IMG/VR virus record: IMGVR_UViG_3300012936_004344
Coordinates: 1-25,386 of that record
Origin: a virus
Direction: 5' to 3' (one strand)
Length of the DNA: 25,386 nt
The position numbers and the translations under genes were made by a program. The notes under the pieces are model-generated. The model worked only from the letters and a program-made list of their open reading frames with translations, was not told the origin of the DNA and did no database searches. Positions 15,292 through 22,658 of the stretch are shown one piece after another (position 1 is the first letter of the stretch; each line of letters begins with the position of its first letter).

Positions 15292-15539
15292 TAGGAATGA
15301 ATGGTGGTAACACCCCACAACAACCAAAAATAGATTTATCAAAGGCAAAAGAAATATCATGCCAAGAATGTGGTGGTACAGTATTTATACCAGGTACTAA
15401 GTTCTTAAAGATTTCTAAGATAGTAACAGGTACACCAAATGATGCAATCGTACCAGTAGAATTATATCTTTGTGGTGATTGTGGAGAGATTTGTGAAGAG
15501 TTACTACCAAATGAATTAAAAAGTAATGGCAAAAAGTAA
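15279..15539 (+). CDS. Zinc-ribbon protein
   Basis: An 86-residue protein with two CxxC knuckles: C28-x-x-C31 (CQEC) and C65-x-x-C68 (CGDC), 33 residues apart, enough for one structural zinc site. Between them lies a strand-rich segment (FIPGTKFLKISKIVTGT). The pattern suggests a small nucleic-acid- or protein-binding adaptor, but the function is unknown. Its start overlaps the previous gene by 13 bases and its end overlaps the gp62-like gene by 14, so it is embedded in a replication operon and might act with the clamp loader. Confidence 0.7.
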   Translation: MAKIVGMNGGNTPQQPKIDLSKAKEISCQECGGTVFIPGTKFLKISKIVTGTPNDAIVPVELYLCGDCGEICEELLPNELKSNGKK

Positions 15540-15981
15540 AACATTATTTGACCACATAAAAGCAGTCACACAATTTCAAGACCCAAAGTATTGGGATAAA
15601 CTTGAAGAGAGTGATAAGAAAACATGGAGTAATTATATGATTCATCGTTTCTTATCTATGAATCCTGATTGGATAGAAGTTCTTTCAGAAATACAACCCT
15701 ATACACAAATATTACAACCTCAACAATTGTATTTAGCACTCATTGGAATTATTCCAAAAGGTAGATATTTTCTCAAATATACTAAGGGTAAAAAAGATAA
15801 TAAATTTGAACCCTTCTTAGTTGATTTAATTAAAGAAGATTTTATGTGTTCTTCTAAAGAAGCAGAAGATTATTGTGAAATATTTTATTCAACACGAGAA
15901 GGTAGAGAAAATCTGAAGTATATATGTGAAAAATATGGTATTGATAAAAAACAAATAACAAAACTAAAATTAAAGGTCTAA
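15526..15981 (+). CDS. 62: Clamp loader small subunit, T4 gp62-like
   Basis: A 151-residue protein that lines up with T4 gp62 (187 residues) in several places: YMIHRFLSMNPDWIEVL matches the FMVENALSQFPECMPAV region, LYLALIGIIPKGRYFLKY matches YLMAAVPRGKRYGKW, and EAEDYCEIF matches the DAINYKSIL region near the end. gp62 is the non-ATPase subunit that joins the gp44 tetramer to form the clamp loader. Such subunits are poorly conserved, so the match of these spaced segments is meaningful. The first 35 residues, with SDKKTWSNYM, precede the aligned part. Unlike in T4, it is separated from the gp44 gene by about 5.3 kb that include the TonB-dependent receptor. Confidence 0.82.
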   Translation: MAKSKTLFDHIKAVTQFQDPKYWDKLEESDKKTWSNYMIHRFLSMNPDWIEVLSEIQPYTQILQPQQLYLALIGIIPKGRYFLKYTKGKKDNKFEPFLVDLIKEDFMCSSKEAEDYCEIFYSTREGRENLKYICEKYGIDKKQITKLKLKV

Positions 15982-15984
15982 ATA

Positions 15985-16016
15985 TTTGGATTTCTCATAT
16001 TTTTTTCGTATATTTA
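15985..16016 (+). promoter_or_regulatory. Bacteroidetes-type promoter P4
   Basis: TTTGGATTT starts at 15985 and TATATTTA lies at 16009-16016, start-to-start 24, with TTTTTTCG before the -7 box. The last base of the -7 element is A rather than G. It lies 3 bases after the gp62-like stop and drives the nuclease gene. Confidence 0.8.
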
Positions 16017-16035
16017 CATAGTAAATAGAGATAAT

Positions 16036-16896
16036 ATGGCTAGAGTAAGTTACTCACAATATGGAATGTATTCAACTTGTCAAGAACAATATAAGTTAAA
16101 TTATGTTGATAAGTTAGGAACATCATCCGCAAATATTCACACAATTTTCGGTAGTGCGATGCACGAAACTATCCAACACTTTTTGGATGTAATGTATAAT
16201 GTAACTAAGAAACAAGCACTTCAGTTAGATTTAGAAAAGATGTTATACAATCAAATGGTAGAACACTTTAAGAAAGAATCAGAAAAAATGGATGAGGGTG
16301 TGTATCCATGTAAGAAAGAAGAGTTAGGTGAGTTTTTTGAAGATGGTAAAAAAATATTATCTTACTTCACTAAAAAATTAGATAAGTTATATACTAAGAG
16401 TGGTTTTGAATTAGTAGCTATTGAACAAAGATTAAATGCTGAAATAAAACCAAATGTTCATTTTATTGGTTTTATCGATGTTTTATTAAAGGATAAAACA
16501 ACTCAAGAATATATCATTATAGATTTAAAAACATCCACACGAGGTTGGAACAAATATCAAAAAGCTGATAAAGTAAAAACTTCTCAGATGTTATTATATA
16601 AAAAGTTTTATTCACAAAAGTATGATATTCCTTTAGATAAAATTAAAGTAGAATATCAAATTCTTAAAAGAAAGATTTCAGAAAATTACGAATTTCCTAT
16701 TCCAAGAATATCCAAGTTTGTACCAGCAAATGGTAAACCATCTGTAAATAAAGCGTGGGATGGATTTATGAATTTTGTTGATTCTGTATTTGATGATAGT
16801 GGAAATATAATACAAGAAATATTTCCTCATAACAAAGGTAATCATTGTAAGTGGTGTGAGTTTAAACAAAGAGGTTTATGTTCTGCATGGAATTGA
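16036..16896 (+). CDS. Cas4/RecB-like PD-(D/E)XK nuclease with four-cysteine cluster
   Basis: A 286-residue nuclease of the PD-(D/E)XK RecB/Cas4 type. Catalytic residues are D148 in GFIDVLL, then D163-x-K165 in IIIDLKTS, and Q184/Y188 in SQMLLYKKFY (motif QxxxY). The N-terminal YSTCQEQY gives C15 and the C-terminus gives C271, C274 and C282 (CKWCEFKQRGLC). This one-plus-three arrangement binds an iron-sulfur cluster in Cas4 and AddB. Such enzymes resect DNA ends, and in phages serve recombination and replication or break down host DNA. No Cas1, Cas2 or repeats are present, so there is no link to CRISPR. It is expressed alone from P4, and its stop overlaps the next promoter. Confidence 0.9.
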   Translation: MARVSYSQYGMYSTCQEQYKLNYVDKLGTSSANIHTIFGSAMHETIQHFLDVMYNVTKKQALQLDLEKMLYNQMVEHFKKESEKMDEGVYPCKKEELGEFFEDGKKILSYFTKKLDKLYTKSGFELVAIEQRLNAEIKPNVHFIGFIDVLLKDKTTQEYIIIDLKTSTRGWNKYQKADKVKTSQMLLYKKFYSQKYDIPLDKIKVEYQILKRKISENYEFPIPRISKFVPANGKPSVNKAWDGFMNFVDSVFDDSGNIIQEIFPHNKGNHCKWCEFKQRGLCSAWN

Positions 16897-16923
16897 GTTG
16901 TTTTTTAAATTTATATATATTTA
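16892..16923 (+). promoter_or_regulatory. Degenerate promoter P5 with overlapping dyad
   Basis: ATTGAG at 16892 and TATATTTA at 16916-16923 keep the 24-base start-to-start distance of P1-P4, though the GGATAT and TTTCG extensions are lost. An 8-bp AT-only inverted repeat (16910-16917 with 16922-16929) overlaps the -7 box and could be an operator for the RHH protein encoded just downstream. Confidence 0.5.
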
Positions 16924-16944
16924 TATAAAACTAATAATAATGTT

Positions 16945-17139
16945 ATGGCAGATACAAAACTTACAACTGTAAAAATTATAAAAGATATTTATTCAAAATT
17001 TAAAAAAATATCATTTGATTCAAATATTACACTACAAAAACTAGTTAATAGGTCAGTTAACAAATATATCGAAGAAGAAGATTTCAGAAACGAAATTAAT
17101 AACTATGACCAACTTATATCAAGTGGCTCTACATTTTAA
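16945..17139 (+). CDS. Ribbon-helix-helix (CopG/Arc-like) protein
   Basis: A 64-residue protein with a ribbon-helix-helix layout: a short strand (TKLTTVKII), helix A (KDIYSKFKKISFDSN), a turn, and helix B starting with the typical TLQKLVNRSVNKYI. RHH proteins bind DNA as dimers through the strand and often repress their own promoter; some are toxin-antitoxin antitoxins, but no toxin-like partner is evident here. It is first in the long glycan operon after promoter P5, whose -7 box lies in an AT-rich dyad. An out-of-frame ATG at 16940 is not used. Autoregulation is inference. Confidence 0.7.
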   Translation: MADTKLTTVKIIKDIYSKFKKISFDSNITLQKLVNRSVNKYIEEEDFRNEINNYDQLISSGSTF

Positions 17140-17140
17140 T

Positions 17141-17278
17141 ATGAACAAACAAGACAACGGAAATACACAACTCAATCAAGCTCGTGAGGAGTTTAATGAT
17201 AGAATAGTTCGTAAAAAATACTTAGGTAATACACCGAGAGTTTATTGGAACTCATCAAGAAGATTTAGAACAATTTAA
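17141..17278 (+). CDS. 45-codon micro-ORF, basic small protein
   Basis: A short ORF starting one base after the RHH stop, encoding a 45-residue basic protein that begins MNKQDNGNTQLNQAREEF and ends in an arginine-rich tail (SSRRFRTI). Ordinary codon usage, tight spacing to the preceding gene and the otherwise unexplained 149-base gap support it being real. No family is recognised. The Arg-rich C-terminus could contact nucleic acid. Confidence 0.5.
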   Translation: MNKQDNGNTQLNQAREEFNDRIVRKKYLGNTPRVYWNSSRRFRTI

Positions 17279-17288
17279 ATAAAGGTTA

Positions 17289-18674
17289 ATGGCAAAGAAG
17301 AAAATTCTACTATTATCTGATGATTTAAGGATGTCATCAGGTATTGCAACAGTATCAAAAGAATTAGTTTTTGGTACATTTGAACATTATGATTGGATTC
17401 AATTAGGTGCGGCAGTAAATCATCCTGAAAAAGGTAAAGAAATTGATTTAGGTGAAGATGCTAGAAAATTAAGTGGAGTAAAAGATGCATCACTTAAAAT
17501 TATCCCATGGACTGGATATGGAGATGCTAATATTCTAAGAGAATTGATAATGAGACATCAGCCAGATGCGATTCTTCACTTTACAGACCCAAGATATTGG
17601 AGATGGTTATATGAAATGGAAGCGGAATTAAGACAGAACATTCCAATTCTATTTTATCATATATGGGACGATTTACCAGACCCTCATTACAACAGAGATT
17701 ATTATGAATCGTGTGATTGGTTGGGATGTATCTCAAGACAAACTTATGGTATCGTAAATAGAGTTGGTAATATTGATTCAGAAACAATCAAACCCTTAGA
17801 AGATTGGCAAGTATCCTATGTACCACATGGTATTAATGATACTGTTTTCAAACCAGTTGAAGTACCATCTGATTTTAGAAAATCATTACTAGGTGATAAG
17901 GATTATAAGTTTGTTCTATTTTGGATGAATAGAAATATAAAAAGAAAACAACCATCGGATGTTATCTGGTCATTTAAAAAGTTTGTAGATGGTTTACCAG
18001 AGGAAGATAAAGATAAAGTATGTTTGGTTATGCACACAGCTGTAAGAGACCAAAATGGTACTGATTTAGTTGTTGTAGCGGATAGAATAGCACCTGGTCT
18101 TGATATTAAATTTTCAACAGATAGGATAAACCAAGAACAACTAAATTATCTTTATAACTTATCAGATTGTACAATTAACATTGCTGGTAATGAAGGATTT
18201 GGATTAGTAACTGCTGAATCAGTAATGGCAGGAACTCCTATCATTGTTAGTGTTACTGGTGGATTACAAGACCAATGTGGTTTTAAAAAGAAATCAGATA
18301 ATAAATACTTTACTGCTGAAGATTATAAACAAATTGGTTCACTTCATAATTGGAGAGATTGGGAAGATAAAGTAACTTGGGGTGAATGGGTAAAACCAGT
18401 ATGGCCAAGAGTACAAACACTAGTTGGTTCAATTCCAACACCATATATCATTGATGATAAAGTAGATGTATATGATGTTGCTGATGCAATTAGATATTGG
18501 TATGATATTCCAAGAGATGAAAGGAAGAAAAGAGGATTGGTTGGTAGAAAAGAATTCTTAGGTGAAATGGGATTGAATGCAAAGAATATGTGTAAACAAC
18601 TTGTTGATGGAATTACTACTACATTCATAGATTGGAAACCAAAACCAAAATATAATGTTTATAAAATCAGATAA
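17289..18674 (+). CDS. GT-B glycosyltransferase (GT4-like) 1
   Basis: A 461-residue retaining glycosyltransferase. The N-terminal Rossmann-like domain begins KKILLLSDDLRMSSGIATV, with the glycine-containing acceptor loop. The C-terminal domain has the diagnostic EX7E motif EGFGLVTAE (E302, E310) that binds the donor nucleotide-sugar. VPHGIND (around residue 179) is the usual start of the second domain. No membrane segment or signal is seen, so it is cytoplasmic. It opens the sugar-gene run; its stop overlaps the next ATG (TAATG). Donor and acceptor are unknown. Confidence 0.88.
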   Translation: MAKKKILLLSDDLRMSSGIATVSKELVFGTFEHYDWIQLGAAVNHPEKGKEIDLGEDARKLSGVKDASLKIIPWTGYGDANILRELIMRHQPDAILHFTDPRYWRWLYEMEAELRQNIPILFYHIWDDLPDPHYNRDYYESCDWLGCISRQTYGIVNRVGNIDSETIKPLEDWQVSYVPHGINDTVFKPVEVPSDFRKSLLGDKDYKFVLFWMNRNIKRKQPSDVIWSFKKFVDGLPEEDKDKVCLVMHTAVRDQNGTDLVVVADRIAPGLDIKFSTDRINQEQLNYLYNLSDCTINIAGNEGFGLVTAESVMAGTPIIVSVTGGLQDQCGFKKKSDNKYFTAEDYKQIGSLHNWRDWEDKVTWGEWVKPVWPRVQTLVGSIPTPYIIDDKVDVYDVADAIRYWYDIPRDERKKRGLVGRKEFLGEMGLNAKNMCKQLVDGITTTFIDWKPKPKYNVYKIR

Positions 18675-19396
18675 TGATTAACAGAATCTTTATAATTGGT
18701 GATAGTTTTTGTGATGGCGTAATGCATCCAAAGGAAAATGGATTATCATATAAAGATATGCATTGGGTTAATTATGTAGATTATCATTACGAAGATACAG
18801 AAGTTATAAATGATGCTTTTGGAAGTAGAGATTTACAATCAATGATAGATTATTGGATAAAGTTATTTCCAATTCTTACAGAAAATGATAGAGTTATTAT
18901 TGGATTTTCTGATTCACAAAGACAAAGAATACCAATTGAAGATGAAAAAAATTATAGAAAGTTAGAGTGGAGTGGTGGTGTTTGTAAAAATATGTTCTTA
19001 ACAAGACAGTGGTGGAGTGCGTATCAAGATTTCAAAACAACTTCAGCTTCAGATGTATTTTCTGAAAATGATATGGATAAAATGTTAGATTTTTTAGAAG
19101 TAATGAATCAAAGTAAAACAACTTCTAAAAATTATAAAGAAGTTATTGAATCACTATTTAAGGTTGCTCCATGTAAAACTTACTTATTTTCATGGCATGA
19201 CCATACAAAATATGAAACACCCAAAGCAAGTTGTGTTGAAGATAAAGTTGATTTAACAGAAAAACTTGGAATGTGGAGTACAAGACATATTTTGTGGGAA
19301 GAAACAAATGGAAAAGAAGGTTTGGAACATGACCATCATTGGGATTATAGAACTATGGAATCCTTTGGTAACTATGTAATTAACAAAATAAAATGA
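18674..19396 (+). CDS. SGNH/GDSL-like hydrolase
   Basis: A 240-residue protein with the block-I motif IIGDSFCDG (GDS at residues 9-11), giving a nucleophile serine at 11. A C-terminal DHHWD (D220, H222) is like the D-x-H-W of AlgX/PatB-type SGNH proteins. NDAFGSRDLQSM fits the block-II glycine region. These enzymes remove or transfer acyl groups such as O-acetyl on polysaccharides. No signal peptide is present, so it would act in the cytoplasm on a glycan intermediate. Its position between two glycosyltransferase genes with overlapping stops and starts supports a sugar-modifying role. The family call is moderate because only the terminal blocks are clear. Confidence 0.68.
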   Translation: MINRIFIIGDSFCDGVMHPKENGLSYKDMHWVNYVDYHYEDTEVINDAFGSRDLQSMIDYWIKLFPILTENDRVIIGFSDSQRQRIPIEDEKNYRKLEWSGGVCKNMFLTRQWWSAYQDFKTTSASDVFSENDMDKMLDFLEVMNQSKTTSKNYKEVIESLFKVAPCKTYLFSWHDHTKYETPKASCVEDKVDLTEKLGMWSTRHILWEETNGKEGLEHDHHWDYRTMESFGNYVINKIK

Positions 19397-19671
19397 GTAA
19401 ACCAATTTTTATTATAAGATTTCCAGGTTATTGGACAAATAATCAAGTTAATGAATCTCGTAGAGCTATTCATAATATGAAAGAATTAAATGAAGATTAT
19501 CATATTTTAACTTTACAAGATAATGAAATAGAAACTACTAGATTTGAATGTTACAATTCACCACATGAACCAGATACATTAGAAGAAATTACAAAACTAA
19601 CAAAACTCTCAATAGAGAGATGTTTGAGAAACGAAGAAGAAAACCGATTAAGAGAACTAGAAGATGAATAA
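19393..19671 (+). CDS. Hypothetical 92-residue protein in glycan operon
   Basis: Not recognised. The N-terminus KPIFIIRFPGYWTNNQ looks like one strand and loop, followed by a helix (RRAIHNMKEL), another strand (YHILTLQDN) and a charged helical tail (RCLRNEEENRLRELEDE). The compact strand-helix-strand order and the cytosolic composition suggest a small alpha/beta protein. It overlaps both neighbours (ATGA before, 8 bases after), so it belongs to the same operon. Confidence 0.65.
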   Translation: MSKPIFIIRFPGYWTNNQVNESRRAIHNMKELNEDYHILTLQDNEIETTRFECYNSPHEPDTLEEITKLTKLSIERCLRNEEENRLRELEDE

Positions 19672-20923
19672 ACCATTATTAATATTTCAGGCACCGATAG
19701 CAACAAGAAGTGGTTATGGTGACCATTCAAGAGATATCTTGAAATCATTATTTGAATTAGATAAGTACGATGTAAAGATTGTACCAACAAGATGGGGAAA
19801 TACTCCACAAGACCAAATCAATCCACAAACTGAATTTGGAAAAAAAATATTAGAAAATATAGTAACTAAAGTTGATAAACAAATCGATATTTTTATCCAA
19901 GTTTCAGTTGCTAATGAATTTAAAAAAGTTGGTAAATATAATATTGGAATTACAGCAGGTGTAGAAACTACTGTTGCACCACAAAACTTTTTAGAAGGTT
20001 CAAATCAAATGGATTTAGTAATTACACCATCTCAATTTACTAAAGATGTATTAGTAAACACCACATATAATCAAATGGATAAAAAAACAAATCAAAAAGT
20101 AGGTGAGATAAAATTACAAAAACCAGTAGAAGTTTTATTTGAGGGAGTAGATACTACAATATTTAATGGTAAATCTTCAAACTCTATTTTAGATTCAGTT
20201 GATACTGATTTTAACTTTTTATTTGTAGGACATTGGTTAGCAGGAGATTTAGGACACGATAGAAAAGATGTTGGTATGATGATTAAAACATTTTGTACTG
20301 TGTTTAAAGGATTATCAAAGAAACAACAACCAGGTCTTATCCTAAAAACATCTCACGCTGGATTCTCAGTTGGTGAAAGAGAAAAAATATCTAAAACAAT
20401 TAAAACTGTTACAAAAGAATATGGTGATAATTGTCCTCCTATTCATTTAGTATTTGGTGATTTATCTGAATCACAATTAAATGATTTGTACAATGATGAT
20501 AAAGTTAAAGCAAAGATAATGTTTACTAAAGGTGAAGGTTATGGTAGACCACTTGCAGAGTTTGCTACAACAGGTAAACCAATCATTGTTTCAGATTGGA
20601 GTGGACATAAAGATTTCTTACCAGAGGAAAGTACAGTTTATTTAGAAGGTGAATTAAAAGGTGTACATCAATCAGCTCAAAATAATTTTTTACTTAAAGA
20701 TGCGAAATGGTTTTATGTAAATTATTCAAAGGCAGCTGGAAAAATATTTGATGTACATAAAAATTATAAATCTTATCTTAAAAAGAGTAAGGGTTTAAAA
20801 ACTAATATTAATTCTAACTTTACACTAAATAAAATGACAAATAAATTAGGTGAAATACTTGATAAGTATGTTAAAGTACAACAACATATTGAAATGAAAC
20901 TTCCAACTATTGAAAAAATATAA
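19664..20923 (+). CDS. GT-B glycosyltransferase (GT4-like) 2
   Basis: A 419-residue glycosyltransferase of the GT-B fold. The N-terminus LLIFQAPIATRSGYGDHSRD has the same SGxG acceptor loop type as the first GT-B gene. VLFEGVDTTIF (around residue 157) starts the donor domain, and the EX7E motif is EGYGRPLAE (E291, E299). It is cytoplasmic, with no membrane segment. It begins 8 bases before the end of the preceding small gene and ends overlapping the next ATG (TAATG). The two GT-B proteins are clearly different, so they would add different sugars or act on different linkages. Confidence 0.87.
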   Translation: MNKPLLIFQAPIATRSGYGDHSRDILKSLFELDKYDVKIVPTRWGNTPQDQINPQTEFGKKILENIVTKVDKQIDIFIQVSVANEFKKVGKYNIGITAGVETTVAPQNFLEGSNQMDLVITPSQFTKDVLVNTTYNQMDKKTNQKVGEIKLQKPVEVLFEGVDTTIFNGKSSNSILDSVDTDFNFLFVGHWLAGDLGHDRKDVGMMIKTFCTVFKGLSKKQQPGLILKTSHAGFSVGEREKISKTIKTVTKEYGDNCPPIHLVFGDLSESQLNDLYNDDKVKAKIMFTKGEGYGRPLAEFATTGKPIIVSDWSGHKDFLPEESTVYLEGELKGVHQSAQNNFLLKDAKWFYVNYSKAAGKIFDVHKNYKSYLKKSKGLKTNINSNFTLNKMTNKLGEILDKYVKVQQHIEMKLPTIEKI

Positions 20924-21456
20924 TGGCTACTAATTACACAAGACAATATACAAAATTTTTAAGACCAGAAAGAAGAATACCTCGTTCACAAATTAGACCG
21001 AGAAACATTTATCGTATTGTTACATATAAAGGTGGTGTTCCGCCTACAAAACAAGCTGAAGAATCAAGATATGTTTTCGTAATAGGAATTATTGATAATA
21101 AATTACATTGTATAAAATTAAATCCAATAAATCCATTACACTTTACACAGTTGATTGGTAAATTAAGAGATAAAAGATTACCATTAAGTTCTGATTTGAG
21201 ATTAGAATTAATGTTAAAAAAATTTGATAGAACTGGTAATCAACTCTTTGATGGTTACATAAAAAATAATCAGAATTTGTATCGAAGAGATTTTAATAAT
21301 TATAGAACTTATATCTTAGATAAGATTACGAATGTTTTTGAAATAAGATTTGAACAAGATGCATTAGAAAATCTTTTCGGTGAAAAAACAACAACATCTC
21401 AAAAAAGGGATATCCTTAGAGAAGAAATAAATGAAATAGAAAATGATGACATTTAA
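20923..21456 (+). CDS. Hypothetical basic protein, 177 residues
   Basis: Not recognised. The N-terminal 45 residues are basic and proline-containing (RQYTKFLRPERRIPRSQIRP). A strand-rich core follows (IYRIVTYKGG, YVFVIGIIDNKLHCIKLNP) that could be a small SH3- or KOW-like barrel. The second half is helical with an acidic tail. Basic character and no signal peptide suggest a cytosolic or virion protein that contacts nucleic acid or another protein. It lies between glycosyltransferase 2 and the MazG-like gene with overlaps on both sides, so it shares their transcript without any evident sugar-related motif. Confidence 0.6.
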   Translation: MATNYTRQYTKFLRPERRIPRSQIRPRNIYRIVTYKGGVPPTKQAEESRYVFVIGIIDNKLHCIKLNPINPLHFTQLIGKLRDKRLPLSSDLRLELMLKKFDRTGNQLFDGYIKNNQNLYRRDFNNYRTYILDKITNVFEIRFEQDALENLFGEKTTTSQKRDILREEINEIENDDI

Positions 21457-21748
21457 TGAATTAGAAATAAAAGTAAGAAATTGGGCAATAGAAAAAGGTA
21501 TTGATAAACCTGAAAATGCACCAAAACAAATGTTAAAAGTAATGGAAGAAGTAGGTGAAACTGCTGGAGCATTACTCAAAGGAAAAGAAAATGAGATTAA
21601 AGATGGAATTGGAGATTCTTTCGTAACTCTTATTATCCTTACACAACAATTAGGATACACACCAACAGAATGTTTACAATTAGCATACGATGAAATTGCT
21701 GATAGAAAAGGTAAAACAGTTGGTGGTGTTTTTGTAAAAGAAGAATAA
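21443..21748 (+). CDS. MazG-like nucleotide pyrophosphohydrolase
   Basis: A 101-residue all-helical protein with the MazG metal-binding pattern: E35-E36-x-x-E39 in MEEVGETAGALLKG, then E51-x-x-D54 and D58 in EIKDGIGD. These enzymes split NTPs or dNTPs to NMP and pyrophosphate, clearing abnormal nucleotides; phage versions were proposed to lower (p)ppGpp but may prefer dGTP or dCTP. Two adjacent ATGs (21443 and 21446) could each be the start. It overlaps the previous gene by 14 bases. Confidence 0.85.
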   Translation: MMTFNELEIKVRNWAIEKGIDKPENAPKQMLKVMEEVGETAGALLKGKENEIKDGIGDSFVTLIILTQQLGYTPTECLQLAYDEIADRKGKTVGGVFVKEE

Positions 21749-22372
21749 ATGAAATCTATAAGTTACGCAATTACAGTTTGTAATGAACTTGAAGAAATTA
21801 CAAAATTAGTAAATTTTTTATCAACAAAATTAAACGAAAACGATGAGATTGTTATTCAGTATGATGAATCATCAGTATCGGATGAGGTGCTATCATATTT
21901 GAATTTACAAAAAGCAATGCATCAATATACTATAATAGGTTTTTCACTCAACAAAGATTTTGCAACATTTAAAAATAATTTAAAATCACATTGTAAGGGA
22001 GATTATATTTTTCAAATAGATGCCGATGAAATTCCACATGAAGTTCTTATTGGAAATTTACCAGAACTACTAGAAAATAATCCTGTGGATGTTATTTTCG
22101 TTCCAAGAGTTAATACAGTAAGTGGTTTAACTGATGGACATATTGAAAAATGGAGATGGAATGTAAATGAAAAGGGTTGGGTTAATTGGCCTGATTATCA
22201 GATGAGAATTTATAAAAGAACTGATGATGTAATGTGGATGAATAAAGTACATGAAAAGATAACAGGATATGATACATTCTCAAATTTTCCAGCTGAGGAA
22301 CATTGGAGTTTATATCATCACAAACAAATAGATAGACAAGAAAAACAAAACGAATTTTATGAAACAATTTAA
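21749..22372 (+). CDS. GT2-like glycosyltransferase (GT-A fold)
   Basis: A 207-residue family 2-type glycosyltransferase. It begins with the nucleotide-binding strand ISYAITVCNELEEITKLV. The metal-binding DxD-type motif is FQIDADEIP, and the acceptor-side region has QMRIYKR and WMNKVHEKITGY, as in short LPS and glycan GT2 proteins. No membrane anchor is present, so it is cytoplasmic or peripheral. The ATG directly follows the MazG-like stop, and its last 14 bases overlap the GroES-like gene. It is short for GT2 but holds the essential domain. Confidence 0.85.
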   Translation: MKSISYAITVCNELEEITKLVNFLSTKLNENDEIVIQYDESSVSDEVLSYLNLQKAMHQYTIIGFSLNKDFATFKNNLKSHCKGDYIFQIDADEIPHEVLIGNLPELLENNPVDVIFVPRVNTVSGLTDGHIEKWRWNVNEKGWVNWPDYQMRIYKRTDDVMWMNKVHEKITGYDTFSNFPAEEHWSLYHHKQIDRQEKQNEFYETI

Positions 22373-22658
22373 ACCACTTGGAGATAGAGTTATAGTTAAA
22401 CCTATTCAAGTAGAAGAAACAAAATCAAAATCAGGTTTGATTTTATCAGATTCCTCAAATCAAGGACAAAAAATATATGGTGAAGTGATAGAAGTAGGTA
22501 CAGGTATATTTTCACAAAGTGGAGAAAGAATTCCTATGACAGTGAAACGAGGTGATGTTGTTGTTTATGAAAAATCACACGCTACTAATGTTTTAAATAT
22601 AGATAGTGAGAAGTATCTTCTTTTTAATGAACATCAACTTATAGGAATCGTATCGTGA
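22359..22658 (+). CDS. groES: GroES-like co-chaperonin
   Basis: A 99-residue Hsp10 with the family start KPLGDRVIVKPI, a mobile loop with SGLIL (residues about 25-29) that contacts GroEL, and GEVIEVGTG followed by VKRGDVVVYEKS. It fits the GroES length (about 97). T4 and relatives use gp31 in place of host GroES to fold the major capsid protein; this protein resembles GroES itself far more than gp31. No GroEL gene is visible, so it would work with host GroEL. The two extra residues before GERIPM are a small insertion in the roof region. Confidence 0.93.
   Translation: MKQFKPLGDRVIVKPIQVEETKSKSGLILSDSSNQGQKIYGEVIEVGTGIFSQSGERIPMTVKRGDVVVYEKSHATNVLNIDSEKYLLFNEHQLIGIVS

Noticed and set aside
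14895-15323. 142-codon frame on the - strand across promoter P3
   Set aside because: It covers the end of nadE, promoter P3 and two coupled + strand genes; the product has no motif and no promoter is seen.
15236-15544. 102-codon frame on the - strand
   Set aside because: It is the antisense shadow of the zinc-ribbon gene, whose CxxC motifs and overlaps support the + strand.
16036-16896. CRISPR-associated Cas4
   Set aside because: The fold is Cas4/RecB-like, but there are no repeats, Cas1 or Cas2; a phage recombination or replication nuclease fits better.
16945-17278. Confirmed toxin-antitoxin module
   Set aside because: The RHH protein resembles antitoxins, but the 45-codon neighbour has no toxin signature, so this is kept only as a question.
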